Below are positions 1-10,689 of a stretch of DNA of 64,000 bases, piece after piece (the first letter of the stretch is position 1; each line of letters opens with the position of its first letter). The notes under the pieces are model-generated. The model had not been told where the DNA came from and did not search any database. It saw nothing but the letters and a program-made list of their open reading frames with translations. The stretch is from assembly GCA_009809945.1 (NCBI GenBank), contig WTPW01001635.1, positions 1 to 64,000 of the forward strand, read 5' to 3'. The translations under genes were made by a program, and so were the position numbers. Source of the stretch: Gigaspora margarita. Taxonomy: Eukaryota; Glomeromycota; Glomeromycetes; Diversisporales; Gigasporaceae.

Positions 1-1014
1 ATTGATCACTCTAGGAAGATATTCACTAAACTTCTAACTAATAGACTCTCAGACATACTCCTACGCCACCGCATCCTNTCACCTTTGAACTATGCTGCCC
101 TCCCATTTCAATCTACTTTACAACCCATCTCGCAACTNACTACTATTATTGAAACTGCCACTACACGTAAACAAGAACTCTGGCTCCTACTACAAGACAT
201 GTCGAAAGCTTTCGACTCNATACATATTCCCACACTTACAAAGNCGATGGAAAGGATCAAACTGCNCACCCNTTTTATTAATCTAATAACATTTATTTTG
301 CTCAATCGGACCAACCAAGTGATAACTAGTCACGGCTTAACCAAACCTTACCCTGTAAATGACGGAATAGACCAAGGTGAAACAATGTCCCCGATTCTTT
401 GGGTCATCTACTACGACCCTCTCATTACCGGATCTCCAAAGAACACCCTGGCTTTTCTCGAACAATAAACATGAACAATCGGAATAAAGAAATCTATGCC
501 TCCATAATGGCTTACATGGACGATTCCATCTGGATCGCTCCGAGCAAAACAGCCCTAGAAAATATTCTTGTAACCGCTAACTCTTTCTACAAATTTACTA
601 ATATAACAGTCAACCCCTCGAAATCTATTCTAGCAACTAATTCCAAATCTACCGTCAACAAAACAATCACTTTCGACGACCAAATTATTACACCAACCCC
701 AAACTCAAAACCATTCAAATACCTGGGAGCTTGGTTCACCTTCAACCGTACCCTCTCATCAGTTCAAAAAACGATCATGACAGAATTCAAACAATGCACT
801 GGAATGATGCAAAAAGCAATAATCACAGATAAACAAGCTATCTATCTAATCAACAACGTTCTGATCCCCAGACTTTCTTACAGACTCTATAGCTCCTTCC
901 TTACAAAAAATCAATTGAACGTCTTAAACAATTGCTGCTCCAATCTGGTCAAGTCCAAAGCCAAATTATCTCGAGGGGTGCCCAACTCCTTTCTCTTTCA
1001 CCCACATATCTACG
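1..1014 (+). pseudogene. LINE (non-LTR) reverse transcriptase, 3' part
   Basis: Reverse transcriptase domain of a non-LTR retrotransposon, entering from the left edge of the window, so the 5' end is not seen. Motif A reads DMSKAFD (196-216). The next block reads GIDQGE followed by SPILW (364-396). The catalytic motif reads YMDD (513-524), followed by NITVNPSKS and FKYLGAWF, the usual order after the palm. The reading frame changes between about 425 and 468, so the first half ends at a stop at 466-468 while the second half continues in another frame to about 1014. One base lost or gained there explains it. Several ambiguous bases lie in the first half. The coding match stops at an ambiguous base (1014), directly before A-rich sequence, so the end may be an assembly join rather than the true 3' end. 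No endonuclease or RNase H part is visible. Confidence 0.85.
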
Positions 1015-1250
1015 NAAAAAAATAAAAAAATGCTAAAAAAAAAAATAAAATAAAAAAAAACGCTAAAATAAATAAATAAATAATATAAAATAATAAAAAT
1101 TGAAATAGTAAAATATATGCATATAGCGTACGTATGCTAGCATGTGCTTTATTAAACATAGTGCCAAATATGGTATAGACACTATGTTTTATAATGCATA
1201 TGCCGGTTCTTGAGTACGTACGTTTATACAAAACCTGTTCAAGCAAGTTT
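1015..1250. repeat. A-rich tail and short AT repeats after the LINE
   Basis: A-rich, T-poor stretch with repeated AATAAATA units to about 1085. It may be the LINE tail or filler at the ambiguous base. A small inverted repeat follows around 1157-1192 (ACATAGTG and CACTATGT), and ACGTACGT-type motifs lie at 1128 and 1216. No gene seen. Confidence 0.4.
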
Positions 1251-1274
1251 ATATGTGTAAGAATTTTTTTTAAA

Positions 1275-1425
1275 AAAAAATCACCCGAAAATAAGCTACC
1301 CCTACATTAAGCATAAATTGCTTAAAATCTTCTATGTCCCGAAAATAAGCTACCCCCAATTTTTTGAGCTCAAAATCATCCAAAAATAGGTAGCTTATTT
1401 TCAGGAATCTATGGTAGATACAAGT
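1275..1425. repeat. End fragments of a TA-flanked MITE family (AATAAGCTACC ends)
   Basis: GAAAATAAGCTACCC occurs twice in forward orientation (about 1287 and 1337) and once inverted at 1391-1405, followed by GGAATCTATGGTA. This is the terminal sequence seen on the longer elements at 4036-4584, 35466-35953 and 55.7-57.3 kb. Only end pieces are present here. TA target use and the lack of any gene suggest Tc1/mariner-type MITEs, by inference. Confidence 0.55.
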
Positions 1426-1429
1426 TTTT

Positions 1430-1755
1430 ACAAGTTTTGATTATTTATTTTCTCATTTGATACTTTTTGTTTTTGTTTTTTTGTTTTTTTTAAATTTTTT
1501 TATTAATTTATTTTATTCTGGTACTTTGTAAGAACATGCTTCTTTAGAAAAATAATTTAGAGTTTCACAAGTTTTCACAAGTTAATCTAGCACTTTATTC
1601 AAAACACAACTAGGTTTTGACAATTTCTGAATTTGAACTTTTACTTTAGAGAAATAGAGATTTGGGGCTTTGTTTATTTTTTTTTATTAAGTTTGCTTAC
1701 ATATTTTGTTTTTTAGTTATTTTTTTTTTAACTTATTTTTTTACTTTTATTTTAT
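1430..1755. repeat. T-rich repeat family with ACTTTGYAAGAACA boxes, copy 1a
   Basis: Alternates poly-T/ATTT stretches with short mixed-base boxes (GGTACTTTGTAAGAACA, GAGAAATAGAGATTTGGGG, AGTTTGCTTA). The same boxes recur at 2806-3075 and 7670-8700, so this family was split here by the element at 1769-2660 and its neighbour. No coding frame runs through it. Confidence 0.5.
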
Positions 1756-1768
1756 TTTAAAAGAGTAA

Positions 1769-2660
1769 GGGAGCTTCCAGAAATTACATAATATTTTGGT
1801 GAGTAGGTGGGTTCCCGAAAATATCAGGTTACAATTATAATTCTGGTCAATTTTTATAATTCTGATCAAAAGTATAAAATTATAAAATTATTAATAACTA
1901 TTGATCTACTGGACCAATTTAAATGATTTAACTACCAAAATGTTCATCTCACTAAGATGATTCTAACAAGCCCAAAATCTTTAAAATCTAATCAGAGTCC
2001 TAAGATCATTCAACTTTTGTGTAATTTTAATAGTAATTTTTTAGAATTACTAAGTAAATTTTTTAATATTAAATAACTTTTGTTCCAGTGGCCCATTTTG
2101 GATAATTAACTACCAAAATGTTTGTCTCAGTGAGACGATTCTAATAAGCCCAAAATTGCTAAATTCTAATCACAGAATTCCAAGATCAATAAAGATTTGT
2201 ATTATTAGACAAATAATAAAATCTTTATCGATCTTGGAATCCTGTGATTAGAATTTAGTGATTTTGGGTTTGTTAGAATCGTCTCACTGAGATGAACATT
2301 TTGATAGTTAATTTATTCAAAATGGGCCAGTGGATCAAAAGTTATTTAATATTAAAGAAATTTACTTAGTGATTCTAAAAAATCATTATTAAAATTATAC
2401 AAAAGTTGAACAATATTAGGACCCTGTGATTAGATTTTAACAATTTTGGGCTTGTTAGAATCATCTTAGTAAGCTGAACATTTTGGTAGTTAAATTATCT
2501 AAATTGGTCCAGTAGAGCAATAGTTATTATTAATTTTATAAATTGAAACATATAAATAAATATAAAATTTGATTGGCTAATAGAGTATCAGGTATGGGGG
2601 ATAGGGTAAAATTTTGAAATTTATTAGCAACAAAATATTACGTAATTTCTAAAAGCCTCC
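1769..2660. mobile_element. Palindromic non-autonomous element, TAA target duplication
   Basis: An 892-bp near-palindrome. The left end GGGAGCTTCCAGAAATTAC pairs with the right end (reverse complement GGAGGCTTTTAGAAATTAC). TAA flanks both ends (1766-1768, 2661-2663), a 3-bp duplication as in PIF/Harbinger elements. Each arm carries two copies of a module CTACCAAAATG...CTNANNGACGATTCTAA...AGCCCAAAAT, so the whole folds about a centre near 2205. No coding capacity. The module also appears in the palindrome at 4721-6026, which has different ends. Confidence 0.7.
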
Positions 2661-2803
2661 TAACAAAAATCAGATGATTTTTAGAAGAAAAGGGAGGTAA
2701 AAAAATATTGAAATTATATATAGGAATCTAACCAAATCTATATTAAGTAGAGGAAAGAAAGGGTAGACCTTTAATAAAAAATAATCAGGTGATTAATGAC
2801 ATA
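2661..2803 (+). repeat. 143-150 bp repeat family C, copy 1
   Basis: Matches 55772-55914 (+) and 14232-14376 (-) almost end to end. It starts at ACAAAAATCAGRTGATTTTT, has a purine-rich GGGAGG part and a GGGTAGRCC box, and ends at ATAATCAGGTGATTAATGACAT. The two ends are weak inverted repeats (TGNCANNAAT...). No gene. It abuts the element at 1769-2660 directly. Confidence 0.6.
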
Positions 2804-2805
2804 GT

Positions 2806-3075
2806 CCTTATTTATTCCTGATTTTCTTTGAAACTTTGCAAGAAACAACCTGACTTTTTTGGCACTTTACAAGAACACCAACTCTAACTTCTCTACTACT
2901 TTGCAAGAACATACTAGATTCTTTAACAATTTGCAAAAACTCCTATACTTCTAAGAAATAGTTTTTTTTTTTACTTTTTTACTATTTTTAAAAAGTAGCG
3001 AATATAAGCAAAGAGAAATAATAGCTAATTGCAGGGTGAGAAAATAAGTGTGTAGAGTAGAGATGAGCACTATGC
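2806..3075. repeat. T-rich repeat family with CTTTGCAAGAACA boxes, copy 1b
   Basis: Continuation of the family at 1430-1755: CTTTGCAAGAAACAACCTG, CACTTTACAAGAACACCAA and ACTTTGCAAGAACATACT follow at about 33-36 bp spacing. It ends in GCGAATATAAGCAAAGAG and AATAATAGCTAATTGCAGG, which also closes the copy at 8580-8680. Confidence 0.5.
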
Positions 3076-3109
3076 ACATAATGCATGCATATGTATAGTC
3101 TAAGCAATT

Positions 3110-3867
3110 TAATACTATTCCAAGTAAGGAGGTAGCAAAGATCTTTGACAGTACTACCAAAACTAGAATATTGAAATCCAAAGCCAGAATATTAGACGAA
3201 TAATACTTAAAAGTTAGGGTCCACCAACCTGCCCACTAGAGTTGCACCAAAGGAAAAAAACCTATGCTAAAAAAGTAGGTATCAAGAGAAAAAAAACTAT
3301 AGTAATACTTAATACTAGATGAATTGATCCTTCTGGGCTAACTGGTTTAGAAGTTTGAGAAATCAGTATAAGAACCAGTAGAATAGCAGAGATGGGTGCT
3401 AGAATTAGAATGAACCTTACAAGAACAAAAAGTAGGTAACTATAGGGCTTGGAATTTATCTAGAGCCCAAATAGTTTATTTTGATGAATACATAAGTTAC
3501 TAAAATATAAGTAAATACCAGAAATAGGACAGTATTACTCTACTAAGTTTTTTGCAAGAATAAAGTAGCTCTAAGAGCTATAGCAAAAGATCTGAGGATC
3601 TGAACTAACTGTATATATATTGCAAACAACTAGTAAAACAGTTGAGATTGGTTTAAAAAAAAGAGCAGAAGATTAGAAAATTTAAATAGATAATTCCTGT
3701 AGTTGGATTGCAGGTATATTATCTAGTGTGGAATTTTCAAGCAAACCATTTAATTAGACACCAAATGTATACATGTAGCTAGTTGTATTTTCATCCATAT
3801 ATAATTTTCAACAAGTAAACTAAATAAATCCATGCCTCAAGCAGGCACTTTGAAATCAAAAAAAAAA
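3110..3867 (+). mobile_element. Long tRNA-headed retroposon family B, 5'-truncated copy
   Basis: From about 3120 this matches the body of the full copies at 55994-57041 (+) and 59945-60921 (-): AGGTAGCAAAGATCTTTGAC, GGGTCCACCAACCTGCCC, GCTAACTGGTTTAGAAGTTT, AAGTAGGTAACTATAGGG, AGCTAGTTGTATTTTCAT. It ends in an A tail at 3858-3867. The tRNA-like head is missing, as expected of incomplete reverse transcription. Strongly diverged (mostly C:G to T:A), so the oldest of the three copies. Confidence 0.65.
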
Positions 3868-4035
3868 CTTTATGCTCTATTTAAAATAATTTAAAAACCT
3901 AAAAATTTATTACTATCACAGATTGAATCAATAAATACTAGATATATATCAGAAGACAAATCTCTCAATATATATCTAGTATTGTACTATAAATACCTAT
4001 TGTATATTAGTAAAATGCCAGAAGATAGATCAATA

Positions 4036-4584
4036 CCGTTTATTGCCAAAAATAAATTATCTTCAAAAATAAGCTACCTTCTTTCTTTTGGTCAAGAAAT
4101 GAAAAAACATCTTTGATCCAAAAATATACTACCCCATGTTGATAAAAGTTGCTATATAGAAAATTTCAAATTTTACTAAGCAAATTAATTAAAGTTGCTT
4201 AAGTAAACTTATTTAGAGATCAAAATATATATATCCTGAAATTTATAATAAAATTGAAGAACTTTTTATTAATTGGATTTTAATTTTTATATTTAATACA
4301 AAGATTAAAATTTTATTAACAAAATATATTTGTTGAATATAAAAATTAAAAGTCAAATTATAAAAATTACTTCTATTTTGATGAAACTTTCAGGATAGTC
4401 TCTAAATAAGTTTACTTAAATGTTAATAACGGATTTACATAGTAGAATTTAGACTTTACTATATAGCAACTATTGGCGATTAACCAAAAATTGATTTTAT
4501 CTAAAAATAAGTTATTTCTAGATTTTTTGTATCCAAAATCATCCAAAAAGATAGCTTATTTTGGAAATATACAGTACTGGTAAT
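4036..4584 (+). mobile_element. TA-flanked MITE (AATAAGCTACC family), full copy
   Basis: Inverted ends: left TACCGTTTATTGCCAAAAAT, right reverse complement TACTGTATATTTCCAAAAT, each followed by an ATAAGCTA box. TA lies at both outer edges (4034-4035, 4585-4586). The interior (GTTGCTTAAGTAAACTTA, ATTGGATTTTAATTTTTAT, AAAATTAAAAGTCAAA) matches 35466-35953 closely. 549 bp, no gene. TA duplication fits Tc1/mariner, by inference. Confidence 0.65.
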
Positions 4585-4720
4585 ATAATAGTAACATACT
4601 GAAACATTCTAGTATTTTACTTTTAGTACTATTTGAACTAAGAGTAAGATACTATAATATCCCAGTATGTCATTGTTTTGTTACTAATATTGATCTACTT
4701 TCTGGTATCTTACTAATATA

Positions 4721-6026
4721 CATATGCTCTGATGCAAATCTTACGTTTTTGATACTCCTGCACTTACTTTTTTGATACTGATTGACATGAAAATCCTAGT
4801 AAAAATAAGAATTTTCAAAACTTTGAGCGAAGATATCTTGGCAACCATAAGACCAAATTTGGTAAAACTTTTTTATTTGAATTCTATGGCTTCATAGAAT
4901 TCAAATAAAAAAAATTTATCAAATTTAGTCAAGTGGTTGTCGAGTTATCTTTGCTCAAAGTCAGAGAAAATCAAAACGCCTATCAAAATAGAAGCTGCGC
5001 CAAATTTTTTATCTACTTTGAGCGAAGATACCTCAACAACCATCTGACCAAATTTGATAAAACTTTTTTTTTGAATTCTATAGCTTCATATAATTCAAAT
5101 AAAAAAATTTTTATCGTATTTAGACAAGTGGTTGTCAAGATATCTTCGCTCAAAGTCAAAACTATCAAAATAGAAGCTGCGCCAAATTTTTTTTTAACTT
5201 TGAGCGAAGATATCTTGATAACCACTTGACTAAATTCGATAAAAATTTTTTTATTTGAATTATATGAAGCTATAGAATTCAAAAAAAAAGTTTTATCAAA
5301 TTTGGTCAGATGTTTGTTGAGGTATCTTCGCTCAAAGTTAGATAAAAATTTTGGCGCAGCTTCTATTTTGATAGGCGTTTTGATTTTCTCTGACTTTGAG
5401 CGAAGATAACTTGACAACCACTTGACTAAATTCGATTAATTTTGTTTTATTTGAATTCTATGAAGCCATAGAATTCAAATAAAAAAAGTTTTACCAAATT
5501 TGGTCTTATGGATGCCAAGATATCTTCGCTCAAAGTTTTGATCAGTATCAAAAAAGTAAGTGCAGGAGTATCAAAAGCGTAAGATTTGCTGCTCTGATTT
5601 TTGGAATTTATAAAAAAAAACTTATTTTTTTAAAACTTTAAAGCTAAATAATTTTTGATTTACTAATCTATTTTAAATGATTTTACTACCAAAATGTTTA
5701 TCTCTTTGAAACAATTTCAATGAGCCCAAAATTATAAAAATCCAATTACATGGTCATAAGAAAATGTGCTATCAAATAGGTGACGTATCTGAAATTGGTT
5801 TGATCTATGTCAAACCAATTTCAGGTTCATCATCTATTTGATAGTACATTTTTTCATGATTCTATGATTGGATTTTTATGATTTTGGGCTCGTTGGAATT
5901 GTCTTAAAGAGATAAACATTTTGGTAGTAAAATCATTTAAAATGAACTAGTAGATCAAAAATTATTTAGCTTTAAAGTTTTAAAAAAATAAGTTGTTTTT
6001 ATAAATTCCAAAAATCAGAGCATATG
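4721..6026. mobile_element. Palindromic element interrupted by a foldback element
   Basis: Ends are CATATGCTCTGATTTTTGG (left, interrupted) and its inverse CCAAAAATCAGAGCATATG (6008-6026). TACTAATATA is found beside both ends. Without the inserted 856 bp and its 9-bp duplication the element is about 441 bp and folds about 5790, where TGAAATTGGTTTGA faces TCAAACCAATTTCA. The arms carry the CTACCAAAATGTTTATCTC...GAGCCCAAAAT module also present at 1769-2660. No gene. Confidence 0.65.
4734..5589. mobile_element. Foldback element with 9-bp target duplication (Mutator-type, non-autonomous)
   Basis: Terminal inverted repeats of about 48 bp start GCAAATCTTACGTTTTTGAT and end in the inverse. The 9-bp duplication TGCTCTGAT lies directly outside both ends (4725-4733 and 5590-5598), perfect, the length typical of Mutator-like elements. 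The interior is five head-to-head palindromes built from ACTTTGAGCGAAGATATCTT, a T-rich arm with TTTGAATTCTATGRCTTCAT, and its inverse, separated by ATAGAAGCTGCGCCAAATT. Reading frames over 100 codons here are by-products of the palindromes. A close relative is at 36969-38241. Confidence 0.8.
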
Positions 6027-6049
6027 ACTACTAATATACTACTAATCAT

Positions 6050-6173
6050 CAGAAAATTTTATATATAGATATTGATCGATATATAACACTTAATCGTTTT
6101 ATATCGATTATAAAATATCATTATATATCGATTAATTGGATAAAAATCGATATATATCTAAATTGATATATAG
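6050..6173. repeat. ATATATCGAT-type AT repeat
   Basis: Dense TATATCGATT/AATCGATATA motifs with local dyad symmetry. The same motif occurs at 9030-9110, 44315-44480 and 46680-46990, often at the edges of palindromes. No gene. Confidence 0.45.
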
Positions 6174-6422
6174 AACCTCGCATAGCAAAACAGTGCATTG
6201 GGCCAACCAATCAGATTTTGAGAATTTATAATAATAATCTGTTAATGTATTGTATCTTTCTAAAAATGGTATTAATTTGTAAAATATACTAATAAAATAT
6301 GTATGTATTTTAAAATTTGTTTCGTTATTATTATAATTAAAATTAATGATGTGATGATTTTCAATTGCGATTTTCTTAAAATCACATGATTGTCCCAATG
6401 CACTGTTTTGCTATATGGGGTC
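6174..6422. mobile_element. 249-bp MITE with ATAGCAAAACAGTGCATTGGG ends
   Basis: AGCAAAACAGTGCATTGGG (6184-6202) is exactly inverted at 6393-6411, and flanking CC-rich bases extend the match (GAACCTCGC against GGACCCCAT). The internal part shows no palindrome and no transposase. The target duplication cannot be resolved because the flanks are ATATAT. A frame of 88 codons across it on the minus strand is not protein-like. Confidence 0.65.
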
Positions 6423-6453
6423 CCATATATCATTTTTTTATATTAAATTGTTA

Positions 6454-7110
6454 TTCCTTAATCTGTAGGCTGTTCTCAGCAAATTTGCCTAGAAAAATAC
6501 TATAAATATACTTATGATCTACTTTTTTTAAAAATTAAAATATTATAATAAAATTTTATTTAATAATATTTAAAAAAATAAGGATTATATTTTAGTAAAA
6601 TTTAATTTTATATTATAAGAAAAAAAGTATAAGTTGCTTATAAGCTAGAAATAGACAATTTTAAAAAAAATTTTAACCAAAAAAAAATATTACTAATTCT
6701 TGGCAAACTCTATAAATATTAGCTCTAGCCCTCTGTTTTTAATACATATTGTAGTTTATAAAAAGGATTACAACTTTGATTATTGCAAATTTTGTAATTT
6801 ACTTGTAAAAATTAAGACTTGTATTAGAAGTAAAATTTTTTTTTATAAATAGAAACATATAAAATTTAAGAAAAGTTAAAGAAAAATTCTATAGTAAAAA
6901 TTTTTGAATAAAAACTTTAAAGTTTTATTGTATGAAAGTTTTTTAATAATTTTAAAAAATTTTTTTAAGAAAGTTTATAAAATATGTTTTAAAAAAGTAT
7001 TTTATAAAGAAAGAATATCCCATATTCTTAATAAATTTTTGTTTTATTTAAAAAAATATAAATACTTTTTAATTTTCTAGGCAAATTTGCCTGGAATACA
7101 GTTTAAAGGA
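6454..7110. mobile_element. 650-680 bp TA-flanked element family D, copy 1
   Basis: Ends TTCCTTAATCTG...AGCAAATTTGCCTAGAAAA and its inverse TTTTCTAGGCAAATTTGCCTGG...CAGTTTAAAGGA, with TA outside both (6452-6453, 7111-7112). The interior has AGTTTATAAAAAGGATTACA and GAAACATATAAAATTTAAG, shared with copies at 9989-10636, 43125-43800 and 49692-50345. No coding frame. TA duplication suggests a Tc1/mariner-like mobiliser (inference). Confidence 0.7.
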
Positions 7111-7249
7111 TATATCTATAAATCAATTATAATCAGAATTGTTTGAAATGATATATTATGATTAACAGATCTTTAATGATTACATAGTGTTTTGACCTAT
7201 CACAAAAATTTACTGGATAAAAAAATGCCAATTAAAGCAAATTTAAAAA

Positions 7250-7515
7250 AAATTGGCTTATTTTATCTCTCCCATTTCTTTTCTCTTCTTTTCTTTCTTT
7301 TCTTATCTTTTTTTCTTTTTTTTTTCTTTTTTTTTTAATATTTCAAATTCNAAAAAAAAAAAAAAAAAAAAAAACAAAAAAAAGCGGTTTGTACTATTTT
7401 TATCCCTCTCTCCTTTTTTTTCTCTCCTCTCTCTTTTTTTTCTCTCTTTTTTTCTTCTCTCTCCCTTTCTTTCTCTTCTTTTCTTTTCTTTTTTTTTCTT
7501 TTTCTTTTAATATTT
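7250..7515. repeat. Pyrimidine-rich (CTTT/CTCT)n tract with an ambiguous base
   Basis: Almost pure T/C for 260 bases, interrupted by an A-run after an ambiguous base at 7351. The mirror-like pyrimidine/purine switch at the ambiguous base may be an assembly join. The reading frame through it is composition only. Confidence 0.6.
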
Positions 7516-7669
7516 CGAATATATTCAAAATATTTTAGGACTAGAAAATCAAGCTAGATCAGTAAATTTGTATCCTGGATCATACCAAGGATGGTTTGAC
7601 TAATATTTTTAAAATATTCAAATGTTTCAATGATTGTAGTACAAGATCAGATTAGATCTTTGTTTATTT

Positions 7670-8700
7670 TTTTTTATAATTTAGATCTTCTATCACTTTT
7701 ATATTGTTTTTTCATTTTCGTTTTGTTTTTTTTTGTTTCGTTTCATTTTGTTTAGTTTCGTTTAATTTCGTTTAGTTTCATTTGTTTTTTATTTTTTTTC
7801 TTTTATTTATTATTTTTTAATTTTTTTATATTTTATTTTTACAAAAAACACCTCTCTAACTTTTGGCACTTTGCAAGAAATCCAATGACTTTTTGAAACT
7901 ATGTGCAAACCAACACAGCCTTTCGATACATTGCAAGAACACACAACTGATTTCACTAACAATTTCTAAATTTCGAAGAACACTTCTTCAAAGAAATAAA
8001 GATTTAGTTGGTGCTTTATTTTTTTTTGTTTGACGTTTTTTGTTCTTTTTGTTTTTGTTTTATTTTTTATTTTTTTTTATTAATTTATTTTATTCACGAG
8101 AAAAATAATCTAGGCTTTTTTAACACTTTGCAAGCAAACCCAGACTTTTCCAGCACTTTGCAAAAATACATACAACTTGATTTCAGCAATGTTGTCACGA
8201 ACTCTACTTCAAAGAAATGGATATTTGGGATTTTATTTTTTTATTTTGTTTGCTTATATTTTATTTTTTTGTTTGTTTTCTTTTTACTTATTTCTTTAAT
8301 TTTTATTTTTTTTATTTATTTTGGCACTTTGCGAAAACCTTTGACAATTTCTAAATTGCAAGAATGTGAACTTAAAAAAATAGAGATTTGAGGCTTCATT
8401 TATTTTTTTTTATTTAGTTTACTTATATTTTTGTTATTTGTTTGTTTTTCTTTTTTTTTTACTTATTTTTTAATTTTATTTTATTTTATTTATTTCTTAC
8501 TTCCTTTGGAACCTTGCAAGAAAACAATCTAACTTTTCTAGCACTTTACAAGAACACCAATTCTAACTTCTCTGACACTTTGCAAGAAGTAGCAAATATA
8601 AGCAAATATAAGCAAATATAATGGTTATACCAAAAAAAGAAAATAATAGCTAACTGCAGAGTAAGGAAATAAGTGAATTAGATGTGACAAAATGTGAAAG
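7670..8700. repeat. T-rich repeat family with CTTTGCAAGAACA boxes, copy 2
   Basis: At least three units of roughly 170-220 bp. Each has a mixed box (GCACTTTGCAARAA..., AATTTCTAAATTGCAAGAA, CAAAGAAATRGAGATTTGG) and then a T-rich tail with AGTTTGCTTATATTTT. It closes with three copies of AGCAAATATA (8585-8620) and AATAATAGCTAACTGCAG. Same family as 1430-1755 plus 2806-3075. Function unknown. The alternation of mixed box and T tract resembles exon and pyrimidine tract, but no frame is kept. Confidence 0.5.
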
Positions 8701-9110
8701 TAGTCATTTTCAATTTTTTTTTTGTTGTTTTTTTTTTAGTTTGTTTTTTTTTTAGTTTTATTTTTTTTGTTGTTTTTTTATAATAATATTTAATAAAATA
8801 TGTAATATTTAAAATATTAAATAATAATAAAAAAATAAAATAAAATTTTTATATTAAATTGTGAAAACTTGCAAATATTGTATATTTAATTTAAAATATA
8901 ATATATAATAATAATAAATAAAAAAAATTTTAGAAAACTTGCGAAACTTGCAAAAACCTGTAAAATGTTTAAAAATTTGCAAAAAGCATAATTATGTAAA
9001 TATAATAATTATTAATTAATATCATATTCAATATATATCGATTTAACCAGATATATATCGATTACTATCACTATCGATAATAATTGGCAGGGGTATTGAT
9101 TATCAATTAT
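8700..9110. other. AT/T-rich spacer with CTTGCAAA and ATCGAT repeats
   Basis: Poly-T with GTTGTT, then AT-only DNA with scattered AACTTGCRAA motifs (8870-8985), then TATATCGATT motifs up to 9110 including GGCAGGGGTATTGATTAT. The last motif is shared with 46920-46950. No gene seen. Confidence 0.4.
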
Positions 9111-9645
9111 ATATGAGAATGAAAGCATTTCGGGTTTGAAAACCCGAAATTAAAATTTGAAGACGAAATTGTTTTTGACCTATTTTACTTAAAAGACAAA
9201 ATTATTTGATACTTTTTTTGAATAGACAAAATTATAAGAAACATATCTATATAAATTTTATTTGCTCTTCCTTATAAAAAATTTTAATTTTTTCTAATGA
9301 AGACGAAATAGGCCTTTTTCAAAAATCAATTTCAGTGGCATCACTATTATCGATATTTATTTTACCGGTTAGTAATCGATATATATCTATATATAAAATT
9401 TGCTAATGATTAGTGATGCCACCGAAATTGATTTTTAAAAAAGGTCTATTTCGTCTTCATTAGAGAAAATTAAAATTTTTTATAAGGAAGAGCAAATAAA
9501 ATTTATAGATATGTTCCTTATAATTTCATCTATTCAAAAAAAGTATCAAATAATTTTGTCTTTAAAGTAAAATAGGTCAAAAACAATTTTGTCTTCAAAT
9601 TTTAATTTCGGGTTTTCAAACCTGAAATGCTTTTGTCCTTATGTA
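9111..9645. mobile_element. Palindromic element with GCATTTCGGGTTTGAAAACC ends
   Basis: Two arms of about 235 bp are inverted around a 60-70 bp centre (9345-9412). Outer ends ATGAGAATGAAAGCATTTC and the inverse of GAAATGCTTTTGTCCTTAT. Arms share AGACGAAATAGGCC, GAAGAGCAAATAAAATTTAT and AGTATCAAATAATTTTGTC. The centre holds ATCGAT/TATCGAT motifs. A single arm of the same element lies at 57480-57715. No gene. Confidence 0.7.
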
Positions 9646-9988
9646 TACCAATGATATACAATAGATATTTTTAGATTTATGGTAAAATACTAAATTATAC
9701 TAAAGACTTGTTTTCTAGTATGTATTTAAATATATCTAGTATTCATTAATTTAACCTGTATATAACTTTATATCTGCTATAAATAGCCATATAAAAGATC
9801 TGAGTTTGTTATATTTTTCTAATTTTAAGCCCAATAGTATACCTGTAGATCTATTGTATAGATAGGTTCAGTACCGGTCAATATAAATATAGCATATTAG
9901 TACAAGTAATATGAATTATATTTTATTTTCAAGCTATTTGAATGTTCATCCTATAATATACCTGGATCTTTTATTATTTTAGATTCTA
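9646..9988. other. AT-rich spacer, no feature recognised
   Basis: Unique-looking AT-rich sequence between two repeats. No frame above background and no long inverted repeat seen. Confidence 0.4.
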
Positions 9989-10636
9989 TCTCTTAAACTA
10001 TAAGCAATTCCAGACAAATTTGTCTAAAAAATTGCTATAAATATGCTTATAGTCTATATTTTTTAAAATTTAAAATATTTAATTAAATTTTTTTTTAATA
10101 ATATTTAAAACAAGGATTATATTATAGTAGTATTTAATTTTATATTATAAAAAAAAGTTTAAGTTGCTTATAAGCTAAAGATAGACAAATTTTAAAAAAT
10201 TTATTAGCCAAAAAAGTTATTTACTTATTCTTAGCAAACTCTATAAATATTAGCTCTAGCTCCCTGTCTAATACAATATTGTAGTTTATAAAAAGGATTA
10301 CAACTTTAATTATTGCAACTTTTGTAATTTATTTGTAAAAATTAGGACTTAAATTAGAAGTAAAATTTTTTTTTATAGATGAGAACATATAAAATTTAAA
10401 AAAATCTAAAAAATAGTTTATAGTAAAAATTTTAAAATAAAAACTTTAAACTTTATTACTTTAAAGTTTATTAATAATTTTAAAAAATTTTTATAATAAA
10501 GTTTATAAAATATATTTAAAAAAAATATTTTATAAATAAAGTATATCCCATATTCTTAATAAACTTATATTTTATTTAAAAAATTGTATATATTTTTAAA
10601 AATTTTAGACAAATTTGCCTGGAATACAGTTTAAGG
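9989..10636. mobile_element. 650-680 bp TA-flanked element family D, copy 2
   Basis: Left TCTCTTAAACTATAAGCAAT then CAGACAAATTTGTCTA; right TTTAGACAAATTTGCCTGG...CAGTTTAAGG. TA lies at 9987-9988 and 10637-10638. The interior is nearly collinear with copy 1 (AGTTTATAAAAAGGATTACA; GAGAACATATAAAATTTA). No gene. Confidence 0.7.
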
Positions 10637-10689
10637 TATAGTATACTTGGGTCTTTTATTTTTACAAAAATCTCAATTTATATTGTAGA

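Noticed and set aside
4933-5417. Overlapping frames of 98 and 134 codons on both strands
   Set aside because: They lie in head-to-head palindromes and repeat the same residues on each strand; a product of the repeat, not a gene.
7253-8391. Phe/Leu/Ser-rich frames that look like membrane proteins
   Set aside because: Come from T/C-rich low-complexity DNA; no conserved pattern.
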